A DNA stretch of 64,000 nt, from NCBI GenBank assembly GCA_033085395.1, contig JANQBS010000093.1:62001-126000 (forward strand). Reading direction: 5' to 3'. This DNA comes from Xanthoparmelia taractica (taxonomy: Eukaryota > Ascomycota > Lecanoromycetes > Lecanorales > Parmeliaceae). Made by a program: the position numbers and the translations under genes. The stretch's first letter is position 1. Every line of letters starts with the position of its first letter. The notes below the pieces were generated by a model. That model was given only the letters and a program-made list of their open reading frames with translations. It did no database searches and was not told the DNA's origin. Below, one piece after another: positions 42,848 through 55,140 of the stretch.

Positions 42848-43516
42848 CTTGATTGTGCTGTAAGTTTACAACATCCGAAAGAAACTGTAAGTCTAGGTAA
42901 TGCTATATGACGATGGACCAGGTTCCTGATAGAATGAGGGTGTAAGGACTCCCCAACGTCTCATTCCTAGAGTGCGACGGCATGATGCAGATACTGAGAC
43001 CATGTATGTTTGTCAACGACTTTTCGCAAGTCGCCAAAAGCGGTAAGTGACGCGTTGCGCTAGGCTCAATCTAGAAATAGGGCTGAAAAGCGCACGAGGC
43101 AAGGAGGAGTAATGTCATCCGAGAAAACGCTCACAACAGTCAATCACACCGCTGCATCTGCCTCTGCATCTCCTCCACTGTTGGTGCTTTGAGACGGTAG
43201 GGCAGGGTAGGGTAGGGTAGGATGGGATGGGTGCGGTGGGATGGGTGTAATTGTTCTTTCTGTTTTCTTTTGTTCTTTAGGTGGGGAAGGGTAACGATAA
43301 TGACGGGGGCAGATGCAAGAGTTACGAAGATGAAAGTAAGGGATGCGTAAGTTATAGAGGGGTTTTTTGGGGGGCATTGGGTTTGATTGAGGTTCGTTCT
43401 TATTTGTAGTGGAGTAGTCCATATATAAAACCATATTGCTCTATATTCCTTACACATTCTTATAATGTTTTTTCCTCTATAACATGGGAATCACTCATTC
43501 TTCTCCTTCGCTTCCA
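42848..43516. other. intergenic, simple repeats
   Basis: Promoter side of the peptidase gene and 3' side of the NmrA-like gene, including a G-rich pentamer repeat at 43199-43252. No gene recognised. Confidence 0.6.
43199..43252 (+). repeat. GGGTA/GGATG pentamer repeat
   Basis: Runs of AGGGT and GGGAT words (for example AGGGTAGGGTAGGGTAGG). G-rich on the plus strand, imperfect, not a telomeric TTAGGG array. Confidence 0.8.
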
Positions 43517-44805
43517 TCATCTTCTCCACTTCCGTCTGGAATGATTCGTGAAGTCCCGATCCGACTTACGCGGCCTCCAACCCAAACTCCTACTAAGCTC
43601 CGACTCCGTCCGTGAACTGCGCGCAGAGATCAGCACTTTCAACCCTGACATCATCAAAAAGATCAGCACGCTTACTTCGAAGCGAACCCCAGCTCCGCAA
43701 GCAGCGTGTCTCCACCCGCCCACTTCTCCGCCGCTTCTTCAAGACTAATACTCCTCACTTCTTCCGTCGTGCAGACACCAAGCGTGAACAACGCATCCGC
43801 GAGCCCATTCGCCAGCTCAAGCCAAGTGTGGTGGCCGTTGGCGGAGAAATAAATGCCCTTCTCGCCACTGGGCAGATCGTCTTCTTCCCCGGCAAGAAGC
43901 TTCCGCACAATCATCTCATACAGTTTCGCCAAATCGGCCACATGCACGTGGTCCCAGCTCGCTTTGCCGGCGCCAATCACTTCGACTTGCTTCGTTTTGA
44001 ACGCCGCGCGGATCATGGTCGGGACTTGGATGGACTGCTGGTTGAAGAGGCCGCTGCCGATGCCGTAGATCAGGGGGGACATGATGATGTATGTTTTCAC
44101 GCCCGCGTTCACGCCGGTCTCGATTACCGTAAGGTCGGTTTGGCGCTGGGCGTACGGCTGTTTCTCGTTGCGCATCTTTTCGTAGGCGTAGATGTCTTCT
44201 TTATCGGAGAAGACGTGGGTTTCGATGTATTTGCCGGTGATGGGTTGGTCGCCTAGGTTGGACGTGCCTGATGTCTGTGCGATGTTTATGTCCTGTTAGT
44301 TTCGGGCGTTGCTTTGGCGTTTGGGTGGTGGTGTTGTTACGTGGATATAGTACACGTCTTTGCCGGTAGTCTTCTTCCTTGCCGCCAGTCCTAATATCAG
44401 AGCTTTTGCCGACCCGGCATGATAGCCAGTGGCTGTGTTAATGACCACTGAGATGGCATGTAAATCTCGTGATCGACAACTCCCTCGGACAAGGAAGCTG
44501 GGGGAGGCCGCATACTGTCGTAACCACCACCTATCTTTTCAATCTCGTCAATCGCATCAAGATCACTGAAAAGCTCTGCATGTATTCCTTTCTCTGATAA
44601 GACTTTGGCTCTCGCCTCTCCTCGGATCAAGCCTGAGATGCTGGATTTCCGTATGGCGTCGTCTTGGGAGTTGACCAGGTCCGATAGTATGGTACCTCCA
44701 CTACAAGAGGGAGTCATTATCAGAATGTTCTTTCATTAGGACTGGTGATCTTGTCACCTACATATACCCAGTCACACCCGTCACAAGAATCTTGAAGGGC
44801 GCCAT
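43517..44805 (-). CDS. NmrA/epimerase-like NAD(P)-binding Rossmann protein
   Basis: Five exons: 44805-44762, 44700-44516, 44432-44341, 44274-43676 and 43616-43517. They sum to 1020 nt, giving 339 residues, and every intron has GT-AG borders. The N-terminus 'KILVTGVTGYIGG' is the GxxGxxG dinucleotide-binding loop of an extended/atypical short-chain dehydrogenase. 'TYIIMSPLIYGIGSG' and 'DHVHVADLAKLYEMI' are conserved in the fungal NAD-dependent epimerase/NmrA-like group. The last exon 'SRSLGWRPRKSD' gives the family's usual C-terminal motif. The role is probably a cytosolic oxidoreductase or redox sensor; the substrate is unknown. The canonical catalytic Tyr-x3-Lys appears as 'YAYEKMRNE' near residue 140 but is not certain. 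Confidence 0.9.
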
Positions 44806-46038
44806 ACTAATCTTAATGATATAGACGGGACCTCGCAAATGTGAGGACACCAGCTTTTACTTATATACCTTAGTCAATGCAATCCTGACCTCCTATCAGT
44901 GACTATTCGGTCGTCAAGCAGTAGGTATTTCTCGTCTACAGTCAATCGAAAAAAGGGAAAGACTAATCCATCCCCTCTTCCTCCGCCATGACGCAATCCC
45001 ACATCCGACTTTGTCAGCTCCCTTTTCGCTAGCATCGCCGACCTGTATACTATTCACTACACAGTCTACAGAACCAGGCCTGGAAATATGCTGTGAACAA
45101 CTGCCTTAGTCAAGCCATTTCCTAGGTCCGAATTCAACCGGTAAAGAAGATTTCATTGTCATTCTCACTGGCAGTAGCAGACCCCTTGGCACCAATTTGA
45201 CTGCCCTCCCTCCCAACGACAGGAGGTCTCATAAAAGCTGAGTAGCGGCCCCAGGGTCCCAAAGCAACGGAAAGCGCGCCGTGCAATTTTACCCACTTGC
45301 GCTCGTCGAATCGACGTACTCCACACCTTCGAACCCTTCTGCCTTTCTCCAAACCCATCTCGTCTCCATTTGTATGATGGGATGTAGCACGTACATCTGT
45401 TTCAGGCAGCCGACACGCTTGTCTTCTGCTTTACCACAGCCTCTTGTTTATGCAAGGCTTTGATGAGTCCTAGTCATGACTTTCTGTTCGTGGAGTGCAA
45501 TGCTTTTCACGAGCTTTGTGGATGTAGTGGAGATTCGGCAAATGAGGAGGTAGTGAGAGAGGTGTAAATGGAGGTCGGGTTGTGGATGGGGGATGCTAAG
45601 TTGGGGTGTAGAGCAGGGGACATGGTAAGGGTTGATTTTCTTATGGAAATTGTTCTTGCAAGGGAAAAGTAGTGGAAAATTCTTCAAGAGGGATCGATAG
45701 AGAAGGACGGTAGACAACTGTTACTCTGGGCTAGAAGTTGAGACAAGGCCGAGGAGAGGAGAGAAGAAGCTCTCCGACAGTCGGAGCCAGTGTCGCTACC
45801 GTCGAACGATATGTCCAACGATGCAGTCGCAATTCGCCGTTTCGGTAATAATTACACCATGGCGCTGAAAGCCTTCAATTTCCATTGATGAGCTACGTAT
45901 CACTGATGCTTTCGCCTTCATCACCCTCATCAGGTACAGCAATACCTGCTACGATGACGTAGGCGTAGTATAGCCAAGATCGGAAAAACGAAGCAGAACA
46001 ATTAGACATATGAACAAAATTAAAGACAAAACTAGATG
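44806..46038. other. intergenic, no gene recognised
   Basis: About 1.2 kb. Short frames at 45134-45717 have no motifs and conflict with each other. No repeat seen. Confidence 0.45.
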
Positions 46039-47259
46039 TTACCACTCATTGGTGTTGCAGGTACACTGCGGGTCGTGAGCCACACGGAGTGACCCGTTGG
46101 GGGTTCTCCAGGACACCGTCGACGAATGCCGTCGAGCCGCCTCGGACGCTTTGACCAAGCGTGAGAGCTTGGCCAAGTGATCATGCTCACAGAGCCTCAG
46201 CACAGCGTTACCGTAGGCAAGACCGAGAAACACATAACACGTATAGAAACTTTCCAAAAAGCCATCAGCCTAATATGAGCGTACCAAGCGCATGTATGGA
46301 GACAATAGAAGGAAGACAAATAGACCGATGCACGAGAACACTCTCCCAAACGCAGTAGATTTGTTTGACTGGCTGGTTTACAGCCTCCCAAGACCCATTG
46401 TCACCAACAGAAAAGAGAAGGCTCGAGTTTGAGCCCAGGATGAGAGACAGGTAACAGGACAACGTTTGTTCCTGCCACAAGGACGGAAGAATGGGCGATG
46501 TTTCATTGCTAAATCCGCAGATTGCCTTAGTGAACGAGTACCTTGTTGCGAGATCGAAGTCCGGTCCAACACGAAGATTACAGTGATCGGGCAGTAATGG
46601 CTCTCTGTGCCCTCGACAGAGCCGATATGATCGAATGGACTCTTGACTCAGCGCTTTATAGCTTCCTTCAAGCCTTGCTCATAGCGTCAGGCATGTTGAC
46701 TCTGACCAGGCTGTTGACCACATGGAAGCACTAGCCCCCGCGCAGCCGAAAGAAGTGGTATTCACGTTGAAATCGAATGCTTCCTGACGGAAATCCGACG
46801 CCAATTTACGGGTTCGCACCACTTGACCAACGATCAAGAAAATGACATTGTCAAAGGCTCCAGGGCGACGTACCGCGAGGTTCAAGGCTTGCTCCGCGAC
46901 CCCTTTACGATACTGGTAAGCCTGAACGAAACCCTGCCGTGGAGCTAGACTTTGGTCGAGCTGTTGGTAGGTTGGGATCATGCTCATGGAGCCATGATGT
47001 GCCCTGCCAGATCCCACGGACGACGGCTGAGGCCCAAAAAGGGTAGGTGAAGAATGCGCGATGCGTGCGCATCATGCGTAAACACAAGTAGCACGGCTAC
47101 ATTTCGACATTGATGATCCTGTGCAGAGTCGAATCTGGCTGCTCCTGACATGGCAGTGAACGTCTTCAAACAGCTGAGCAAACACGGTTTGTACCATTCC
47201 TGAATCTTGTCATAGACCGTAGATAGGCTGGCAACACGGCTGCTCTGATGACGACGCAT
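46039..47259 (-). CDS. possible multi-exon hypothetical gene or remnant
   Basis: Several minus-strand frames read protein-like. The 5'-most (47259-46984) includes 'TFTAMSGAARFDSAQDHQCR' and 'HASRILHLPFLGLSRRP'. An intron beginning GTGGGA after 'SRRP' and ending near 46930 would join it in phase to 'LAPRQGFVQAYQYRKGV' and 'GAFDNVIFLIVGQVVRT' (down to about 46720). A third patch at 46257-46039 reads 'FLGLAYGNAVLRLCEHDHL' and ends at 46039. I could not join the last part and do not recognise the family. The outer limits are therefore approximate, and part of the locus may be degenerate. Confidence 0.35.
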
Positions 47260-47418
47260 TGATGGCCAAGGTCTGTCTCAAGAACAACTCCTCCAGCCAG
47301 AGACTTATTGAAGGACTGGATGAATCAAAACCTCGGACTGAGAGCGTCAATATGTCTTTCCACCGCGGCCTTCGTCCAACCCCTTGGTAGATAACTCTTC
47401 CTTGGCCTCAAGCCCCGG

Positions 47419-48249
47419 TCACCGATCGCCAACCCCCTCCTTCCTCACCACTGCGTCCTCCTGGTCTTTCTCCACAGTTTCACCCCTGTCCTCCGCATTC
47501 CCCTTCCACCCCCCCACAGCCCCAACCCAGTCTCCCACTCCAAGCCTCTTTCTGACAACCCTCGCCCCGCTAGGCCTCAACTTTCGATAATACCCCTCTA
47601 CCACCTCCTCTCCCACCTTGAACCCCCTCTTCATATACCACTCTAATGCCTCCTCATTCGCCTCCCACACATGTGCGTAGATTTCTTTCACGTCTATGTT
47701 CTGACGAGGATAGTGGAGGAGGGCGGTGGAGACGATGGCGTCAAGAAGGGCGGTAGCGATGCCAAGGGAACGGTAGGGCGAAAGAACGGCGAGGGTTTGA
47801 ATGTAGAGGTTGTGGGATTGCTGACGTGGTGATGGCGGAGCGGTTGAGGTGGCAGGGGAGGCGGCAGCTGGCGGACAAGGGAGGGGTTCAAGGCGGCACT
47901 GTATGCCTCCTACGACCATGGCTCCTAGGCCGTCGATGGCTGGTATGGAGGAGGAGGTTTCATCATTGAGAGCATCCAATTTCCGCTTGCCGGGCCGCCG
48001 TGTCTCAGGCCATAAAGCGCATAGAGCAAGGGAGGAGGGCGTGGGATTGGCAACGGAATCTTTGTAGAATTTGTCCGGATAGCGGATTGGAAGGAGGAGA
48101 GTGATGAGTCTGCGGTAGGCGGTGAGAGTGGAGGCGGTGATGGGAGCAATTGAGAAATTTGGGGGAAGCGGCTTTTGAGAGTTAGGATCGGTTCCTGAAT
48201 TTGCTGAGCTGGAGGGAGAGGATCTGATTTGGGGAGGTGGTGGTGGCAT
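47419..48249 (-). CDS. GNAT N-acetyltransferase, Naa50-like
   Basis: A single-exon gene of 276 residues. 'ITLLLPIRYPDKFYKDSV' near residues 48-66 is the Naa50 (San) signature of the peptide-binding loop. 'LYIQTLAVLSPYRSLGIATALL' near 147-168 holds beta-4 and the acetyl-CoA pyrophosphate loop (R-x-x-G-x-A). 'EIYAHVWEANEEALEWYMKRGF' near 189-210 is the C-terminal half of the GNAT fold. Naa50-type enzymes acetylate protein N-termini, typically Met-initiated, with the NatA complex in the cytosol. The fungal copy has extra low-complexity Pro/Ser segments at the N-terminus and between residues 90 and 140, plus an acidic tail. The start is the ATG at 48249. Confidence 0.88.
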   Translation of the reverse strand: MPPPPPQIRSSPSSSANSGTDPNSQKPLPPNFSIAPITASTLTAYRRLITLLLPIRYPDKFYKDSVANPTPSSLALCALWPETRRPGKRKLDALNDETSSSIPAIDGLGAMVVGGIQCRLEPLPCPPAAASPATSTAPPSPRQQSHNLYIQTLAVLSPYRSLGIATALLDAIVSTALLHYPRQNIDVKEIYAHVWEANEEALEWYMKRGFKVGEEVVEGYYRKLRPSGARVVRKRLGVGDWVGAVGGWKGNAEDRGETVEKDQEDAVVRKEGVGDR

Positions 48250-50437
48250 GGCATGTGTGTGAAACTTGGTGTATGAGAGGAGGGGAAGCTCTTGAGGCCT
48301 GCAACAACGATACGCCCAAGGTATGAACCATTACTTTTGTTGTAGGAGTCTAGGACGGGAGGAGAAGGTTAAGCGTAATGTTCAAAGCGCGTTTGGCGTC
48401 ATCAGCGCGCCTACTCCGTACCTCGTAGAGTCGTACAGCAATAGGTCCTGGCACGGACTACGGAGACAGGTTTTGGGCTTTGGTAGAAGGCAATACAATT
48501 ACGCTTGCCTCATCAATGATTGGGCGTCGGATGGGACAGGCAAGGGGCTCTAAGGAAGGAATTGAAGGCCGCGTTCAAGGTAAGGTAGTGTTCATAACCA
48601 AATGAAAGCCCTATCGAACTACTGTTGTGCCAAAGTGCTGGGGCTATGTGCTTCATTCTGCTTCAAAGCGGGAGCAACCTAGAGATATTCTGCCATTTGC
48701 AGCCTCTTCTCTGAAATGACCATCGGACGAACATTGGAAACTCGAAACTGTACGAGATCCGGGGGCAAAAGAAGATAATGCTATCCAGTTTTCAGTAGTA
48801 AATATTGGCAAGCCAGATGAAGAGAATTTGTGGGTCTTGAAAGCGGTCACTAAACTCTTGGTGGAAGCTTGCTGGAGTAAAAGTCTTTGCCTCTAGACTG
48901 CAAGGGGGAGAGTTTGCGGCTATATTAAGGTACAAGGTAGAAGTAGAGAGCAAGGACTTGCACGCACGGATGCTGCTTTCATTGGCATGATTGAAGGAAA
49001 TTGCGGCAATCAGAGACATTGATTGTGTGGGTACACCTGTAGGGAAGGCATTCTGTATCCCAAAGCTTTGGAAAGACAGATCTTGATCGCTGTTCCTCAT
49101 GACTTCTAAGAATGGAATATGGAGGCGACGGAAAGGTCCAAGGAAAGAAGGTCGCCAAGAGGCGCTCGGAGAGGAGGCGGAGGAGCGACGAGCGGAGCGG
49201 AAATGGGTTTACCCTTTGCCCACGCGCTAAAATCCAAGGTACCGAGGCTCCGACACGGGCGGCTCGGGGTGGAATTGCAAAAGGGCAGGAACGAGCGAGC
49301 AACTGTGGTTCGACAACGACTGGCTTCAATCACCATACTTTAGCGAGGAAGCTGCTCTATGAAGGTGGTGTTCCCTAATGTCGACTTTGGGTTTGGATGT
49401 GCATATTGTTGTTGTCACATTATCCATCTGCACGTTGTCACCCCCACTGGCCCCAGTGCAGGCTTTGTTTCCCGCCTCCCCCGACAACGACAGCAACAAG
49501 GAAAAAACCAGCAGCAGCAAGAATAACCATTGCGGTCTGACGCCATCTGTATTTACAGTCAGCCCCGAGCCGCGCATTGCATGTCAAGCACCTATCACCA
49601 CATGCATGATCAGGCTTACGAGAGGTTGGCCCGGCAGTATCTTGCGTTTAGAAAAAAAAAAAAAAAATAGAATGGCTACTTCTACACTAGAGCTGCACAG
49701 TTTGATTATGCAGCAACAGCAAATTAAAAAAATATCGCAAAAAAATCCCGGGTTTTATATGAGGTTTAAAAGAAGCTACTATTCAGGTTTGAAGACATTT
49801 CAAAAAGTGTATGCTTGGTTGTAAGTTTCTGTACTATTCCATTTTGCGTGGCCATGTTCATCTTTTACCCACCCTAGTGCAGAGGGACGTGCATTTGGTG
49901 GAGCGTACTACCCGAGTGACCTTCCATGTTTGGACAAATCATCCTTGGCTCGCATTCGCTTTATGTAAAATTTGGCCGGAAGGATGAGGAAGTACGACAT
50001 CCCGTTTTGCAGACAAATGACAGATAACGGGGGGTTTCCCACAATATGGGAAGTCTATAAGGCTCATAGCCCCTGATACCAGGTCCCCGGGCGTGTCAAT
50101 TAATTCGTGGCAGGCCCGCCTTCTCCACGCTCATGCCTCCGAAAGAAACGGGGCGGGCCAAGCGCCTTTCGCCACGATGACCTTCATTTCTGGCCGCGGG
50201 CATTAAGTTGATGTCTTCTGACGTCCCGTACTCCGTAGTAGCTGCAGTCAGCTTCCTGAATTGTGCAGGAATTCCCATCATCCGGGCAAGAGCGATGCAC
50301 TCTTGACGTATCTTATTAAAGAGGCATCCAACTCCTCTTTCACCATTCATTGTCTACTTTTGCTTACCATCCTGCAATCCCACTCCTCTCTATTGTTACA
50401 ATCGTTTGAATAGCCCTTACTCTCCTTTTTACACAGT
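48250..50437. other. intergenic, no gene recognised
   Basis: About 2.2 kb between the acetyltransferase start and the sedolisin start. Frames at 49106-49824 on both strands have no motif. A 16-base poly-A run lies at 49652-49667, followed by AT-rich sequence to 49820. The last 100 bp should be the sedolisin promoter. Confidence 0.5.
49652..49667 (+). repeat. poly-A run
   Basis: Sixteen consecutive A. It could be the tail of an old retroposed copy, but no flanking duplication was identified. Confidence 0.8.
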
Positions 50438-52723
50438 ATGCTTTCGAAGCGCATCCTTACGCATGTGAGCTTATGCCTCTCGCTCACTCTCCCTACCTTC
50501 GCCGTCTTACATGAGAAACTGGCCGCTGTGCCCACTGGATGGACCCAAGTTGGGGCTCCCGCGGAAAATGACACTCTGGTCTTGCAGATTGCCTTGGCGC
50601 AACAGAATCTCGAAGAATTAGACGCGAGGATCCTGGCTGTCTCTACCCCTGGAAGTGCTTCCTACGGTCAACACATGGACCGTGATGCTGTCGCTGCGAT
50701 GCTCGCGCCATCAGCCGATGCCGGTCCCGCCGTCTTAACATGGCTGGAAGAAGCCGGTATCACGAACTTATTCACCGATGGCGCAATCATAATCTTATCG
50801 ACTACGGTTTCCACGGCGAATACTCTTCTCAGTACCACGTTCAATTACTATGAGAATGACGGCGTTCAGAAGCTGCGTACCACACAATATTCCGTTCCGG
50901 ACGATCTCCAATCCCACATCGATCTCATTACGCCTACTACTTACTTTGGAAAAACGGTCCCTCTGATTCCAGCACCTAGGATGGCTCGTCCGGTGAGGAA
51001 ACTTGTACACCGCTACCTCAATAATTTCAATGGTACCACCAACAGTACCGTCCCTAGTCCCACCAGTAGTACCACTCTTCATCCCACCAGTAGTGCCACC
51101 CCTGGTCCCACCAATACCACAGTCGACGCTAGCTGCGCCACTTTGATCACGCCGACTTGTCTCAAAGAGCTATACAACATCCACTACACGCCTGATCCCA
51201 AGTCCGGAAGCACGATTGGTTTTGGAAGTTTCCTCAATCAATCTGCTCGCACGGAAGATCTTGCTCTCTTCCAGGAAGCGCAAGGTATCCCTCAGCAAGG
51301 ATTTTCCGTTGAGCTCATCAATGGAGGGATCAATGATCAAGCCATCGACGGTAACCATGGAGAAGCGGATCTGGATGTGGAGTATATAAGTGGAATCAGT
51401 AGCCCCCTCCCAATCATCAGCTACATCACTGGGGGATCACCGTGAGTCTCACAAGCGACGACCTTTCCGATGCACAGCCGCATGCTCATTTTTGCCTAGC
51501 CCTTTTGTCCCAAATCTTGATGAACCAACTTCTGCAGACAACACAAATGAACCGTATCTCAATTACTATCAGTACCTCCTCTCACTGCCCAACAGCGAGC
51601 TGCCACCTGTCATTACCAACTCCTACGGGGATGACGAACAGGTAAGCAGCCGGTCTTTGCTCTCCCCCACCCAATCTCTTCAACAACTGAACCATCACGC
51701 AGACCGTACCTGAGAAGTACGCCAATCGAGTCTGCAGCATGATTGGCCAATTAGGATTACGAGGAATCTCTGTTCTCGAATCTTCAGGCGACACAGGTAT
51801 GTGCATTTTTGGCGGGTGCCGCTCTGTCATGATCCCGACAACGACCATTCCACTGACGCACCCCACAGGCGTCGGTGCACCTTGTCAATCCAACGACGGC
51901 AAGAGGACACCACAATTCACGCCTACGTTCCCAGGCACCTGTCCCTACATCACCGCCGTCGGCGGCACCCAATCCATCAGTCCCGAGATCGCCTGGACCG
52001 CCAGCTCGGGCGGCTTCAGCAACTATTTCCCGCGCCCGGATTACCAAGCAGCCGCGGTGTCCACGTATCTGGACGACTACATTAGCCCAGCCACCAGGGA
52101 GTACTTTAGCGCTTACACCAACTTTAGCAATCGCGGATATCCGGATGTTTCGGCGCATAGCTTGCTCCCTGAGTAAGGTCCCCTCTGCTCGCTTGCTCGT
52201 CCCTATTTTCCCCCTTTCTTGCAACGGGGGAGATCTGTATATACGTTCCGCTGCTTACTATACTGTCTTGAACAGTTATGCTGTCATCGTCAACGGCGAA
52301 CCCGAGCTCTCGGGCGGCACCTCGGCCGCAGCTCCCGTCTTCGCCTCCGTCATCGCTCTCCTCAACGACGCTCGCTTCAAGGCCGGAAAGCCGGCCCTCG
52401 GCTTCCTGAACCCGTGGCGTAAGCATATCCTCTTCAACCAAAAACACCCCCCCCCTTCCTACAACTTTTACTTTGACAAACCACAAATCGATGATACGCT
52501 GACTCCTTACTTAGTCTACGCCGTCGGCTTCGCGGGCCTCACGGACATCACGGGCGGCCGGAGCGTCGGCTGCAACGGCATCAATGGCCAAACGGGTCGT
52601 CCCGTTGTCGGCGGCAGCATCATCCCGTTTGCGAGTTGGAACGCGACGACGGGGTGGGATCCGGTGACGGGGCTCGGCGTGCCGGATTTTGAGAGGCTGT
52701 TGGCGCTGGCGTTGGGGTCTTAG
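50438..52723 (+). CDS. secreted sedolisin (S53 serine-carboxyl peptidase)
   Basis: Six exons: 50438-51441, 51500-51641, 51703-51796, 51869-52172, 52276-52418 and 52515-52723. They sum to 1896 nt, giving 631 residues in frame. The N-terminus (MLSKRILTHVSLCLSLTLPTF) is a signal peptide. The pro-kumamolisin propeptide runs to about 180. A Ser/Thr/Pro linker with repeated PTSST-like units lies at about 203-230. The mature domain holds Glu309 and Asp313 in 'HGEADLDVEY', Asp412 in 'SSGDTG' and Ser531 in 'SGGTSAAAP', the sedolisin catalytic set. 'DITGG' and 'GWDPVTGLG' at the C-terminus form the calcium site. Such enzymes are secreted and release tripeptides (TPP type) or cut internally (aorsin type) in acid. 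The S/T/P linker within the propeptide junction is longer than I would expect. Confidence 0.93.
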
Positions 52724-52739
52724 ATTATCATTTTACGGA

Positions 52740-55140
52740 TTGATGACTTTTTAATGAATGAATGGGGTGTTTTGTTTCTTGGTAGATGGACTGGCTGGGT
52801 GGGTAATGAGGTAGGGAGGGAGTGAGGGAGGGGGTGTTCGCTTCTTGTAATTACTTTCTTGGTGGGGAGTGCATTTGGGGGTTTGGGGGGGAGGATTGGT
52901 GGAGAAAAGGTGGGGAGGGTAGTACTGGTATAGGATAATTTAATCAGTAATAGTGATGTGAATACGGGTTTTGTGGTGGAGAGTACTTACCTTGGTAATG
53001 AGTAATGTACCATACTTGATGAGGAGACTTCGACTTCCCTAATGAATAAACGGAGGTTTATTGGTAGATAGACTGGCTAACTGAGTAATAAGGGAGTGAG
53101 GAAGGGAGTAAGTGGGTGTGGGTGTACGCTTCTTGTCTTTACTTTCTTGATAGGTGTGTGGGTTGGGGATAAGATTAATGGAGAAGAGGAGGGAAAGGGA
53201 GAGGGGAGGGTAGTGCTGGTACGGGGTAGAGCTTATTACCTTGATAAGTAATGGGTCGTGAGGACCATGTTGCGTTCTAGAATCACAAGTAATGTATTAT
53301 GCTCAACGAGGAGATTTGACTCTCTGTTGTTTGTTCGAGCCGGATCTTCTTACGCTTTTATTTTCGTTTTTGAATAGCTTGAGTTGTGTGTTTTTGATAG
53401 CGTAAGTTGTTCTCGTTGGTTGGTTGGTTGATTGATTGGTGGTGGTGTAAGAGGAGAGGAGATGGGATAGGATGGTGGCGGAGATCCTATAAGTGAGATA
53501 TATGGAACAGCTGTATCTTCTACGCTTTGTTTTATTTTAGTATTGATAGCTTATGTTGGTGTGGTTGGTTGGTTGGTTGGTTGGTGGTCGTGCAAGATGA
53601 GGTGGGGATACTAGTGGAGGTCTATTAGTGGGATGGAACGGAGGACGGAGGGATATCACCTTACGTGGTCTTCTAGGTGAAGAAGCAAGGGGAGAGGGGA
53701 GAGGGGGGGGTGGGGGGGTGTTGTTTGATTAAAGTAGGTGAGTGAATATACGCTTGTTATGATATTCATTCGTTTTTGGGCGATGTGGTATTGGAAAAGG
53801 AGGGCAGCGCTGGTATATGTTATGTGTTTATTCTTGGTAAGTAAGTAAGTAATAAGCATTATTCGTACGATTTTTATGTTTTAGAGTTGTGGATAGTGAG
53901 TGAGTAATGCTTCGTGAGATGAGATGAGAAGGGCGCTCGGAAGCCGAACTGGATATTTTTGCTACTCTTTGTTTTGTATTTGGTAGCTTGAGTTGTTCTA
54001 AGTGCTTGTTGAGCGATGGCGGTTTTGGGCGTTTATGGATGGGTGGACTCGCTGGCTGGCTGGCTGGGTTGGTGAGTGAGTATATGGTCCGCTTCAATGA
54101 TTGTTTCGTTAGGTAGGGTTGAACAGTTTAGGGATTGATCGGGATTAGAAGGGTAAGTTAGTACTCATACGAGTATAGTCGATTTAATAAGTAATAGTTA
54201 GTTTGTGAGTACGGGTTTTGGATTCTAGAATCACAAGTAAGAAATTATTACGGGATGAGATGAGAAGGGAGCCCTGTTGTCGAGTCGAACGGTTTGCGCT
54301 TTGGTTAATTTTAAAAGCTTTGGTGATCTCGTTGCTTGATGGTGGTCTGAGATGAGATGAGATGCTCTTGGGCGTTGAGGTTGGGGTATATGGGAATCGT
54401 GGTTTCGAAGGGATGGGGGTTTGGGGGGGGGGGGAGGGGGGGGGGTTAAATCTCGACCGGCTATGATGGGATGGAAAAGGATGGGATGGAATGGGATATG
54501 ATGTGATGAATAGAGTCTGACTTGTAGGTCGGTTCTGTGTGACCGCGCGCCGCTCACAGTAGGAGCTTTTGCGATGATGGGGTTATTCTTTTTTTTGAAT
54601 GCTCCGTTCTGTAATATACAGAAGCGTGGAAGTTGAGGTTGAGGTTGAGTTGCGTCTGTTTGGGTGAGAGGGAGTACTGGTTGGTATGAATTGATTGATG
54701 AAGAACGTTTTGAAGTAATTCGAGGTGTAGGTGGGGACGCGCCTTTGGCTTTTTGTTTTTCTATCTTTTTGATTTTCCTGTTTTTTGGTTGCCTTTTTTG
54801 TTTTCTTTTTTCTTGAGGCGGAGGGGAGCAAAAAGTGAGAGGGGGAGGAGGGGTATGTTATGTTTTTGGTGAGATAAAGTAGGGGGTTCCGTGGAAGAGA
54901 TGAGGCAGGGTTTTTTGTGTTTCCGGGTATATAGCTTTTGGAGAAAGGACTGTGGGTGGAGCTGGTGGGAAGGGAGGGTTATTGGGGGGTCCCGGGAAGA
55001 AGGGGAGATGGGATTCTTGATGTGCGGATTGGGATTATTTGTTGGTTGGTTTGGGGGAAAGGGGGCCCTGGTTGGATGAGATATTGGGGAAAAGAAAGGG
55101 AAGCAAAGGGAGAGGAAGCTTGCATGGAATCTACGGAAAA
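52740..55140 (+). repeat. G/T-rich block of diverged tandem repeats
   Basis: About 2.4 kb with strong strand asymmetry: G and T on the plus strand, C and A on the minus. Similar segments recur in the same order at intervals of a few hundred bases: a GACTGGCT-(G)n opening (52785, 53070, 54050), 'TTTAAT(C/A)AGTAATAG' (52938, 54183), 'ACGGGTTTTG' (52964, 54210), and TTCTAGAATCACAAGTAA (18 bases, identical at 53275 and 54223). GGTT tetramer runs occur near 53420 and 53560, and G runs at 53702-53719 and 54422-54446. It holds no credible gene. It looks like an old, diverged minisatellite-like array downstream of the sedolisin gene. Confidence 0.7.

Noticed and set aside
43199..43252. Interstitial telomere-like repeat
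   Set aside because: Units are GGGTA/GGGAT pentamers with variation, not TTAGGG.
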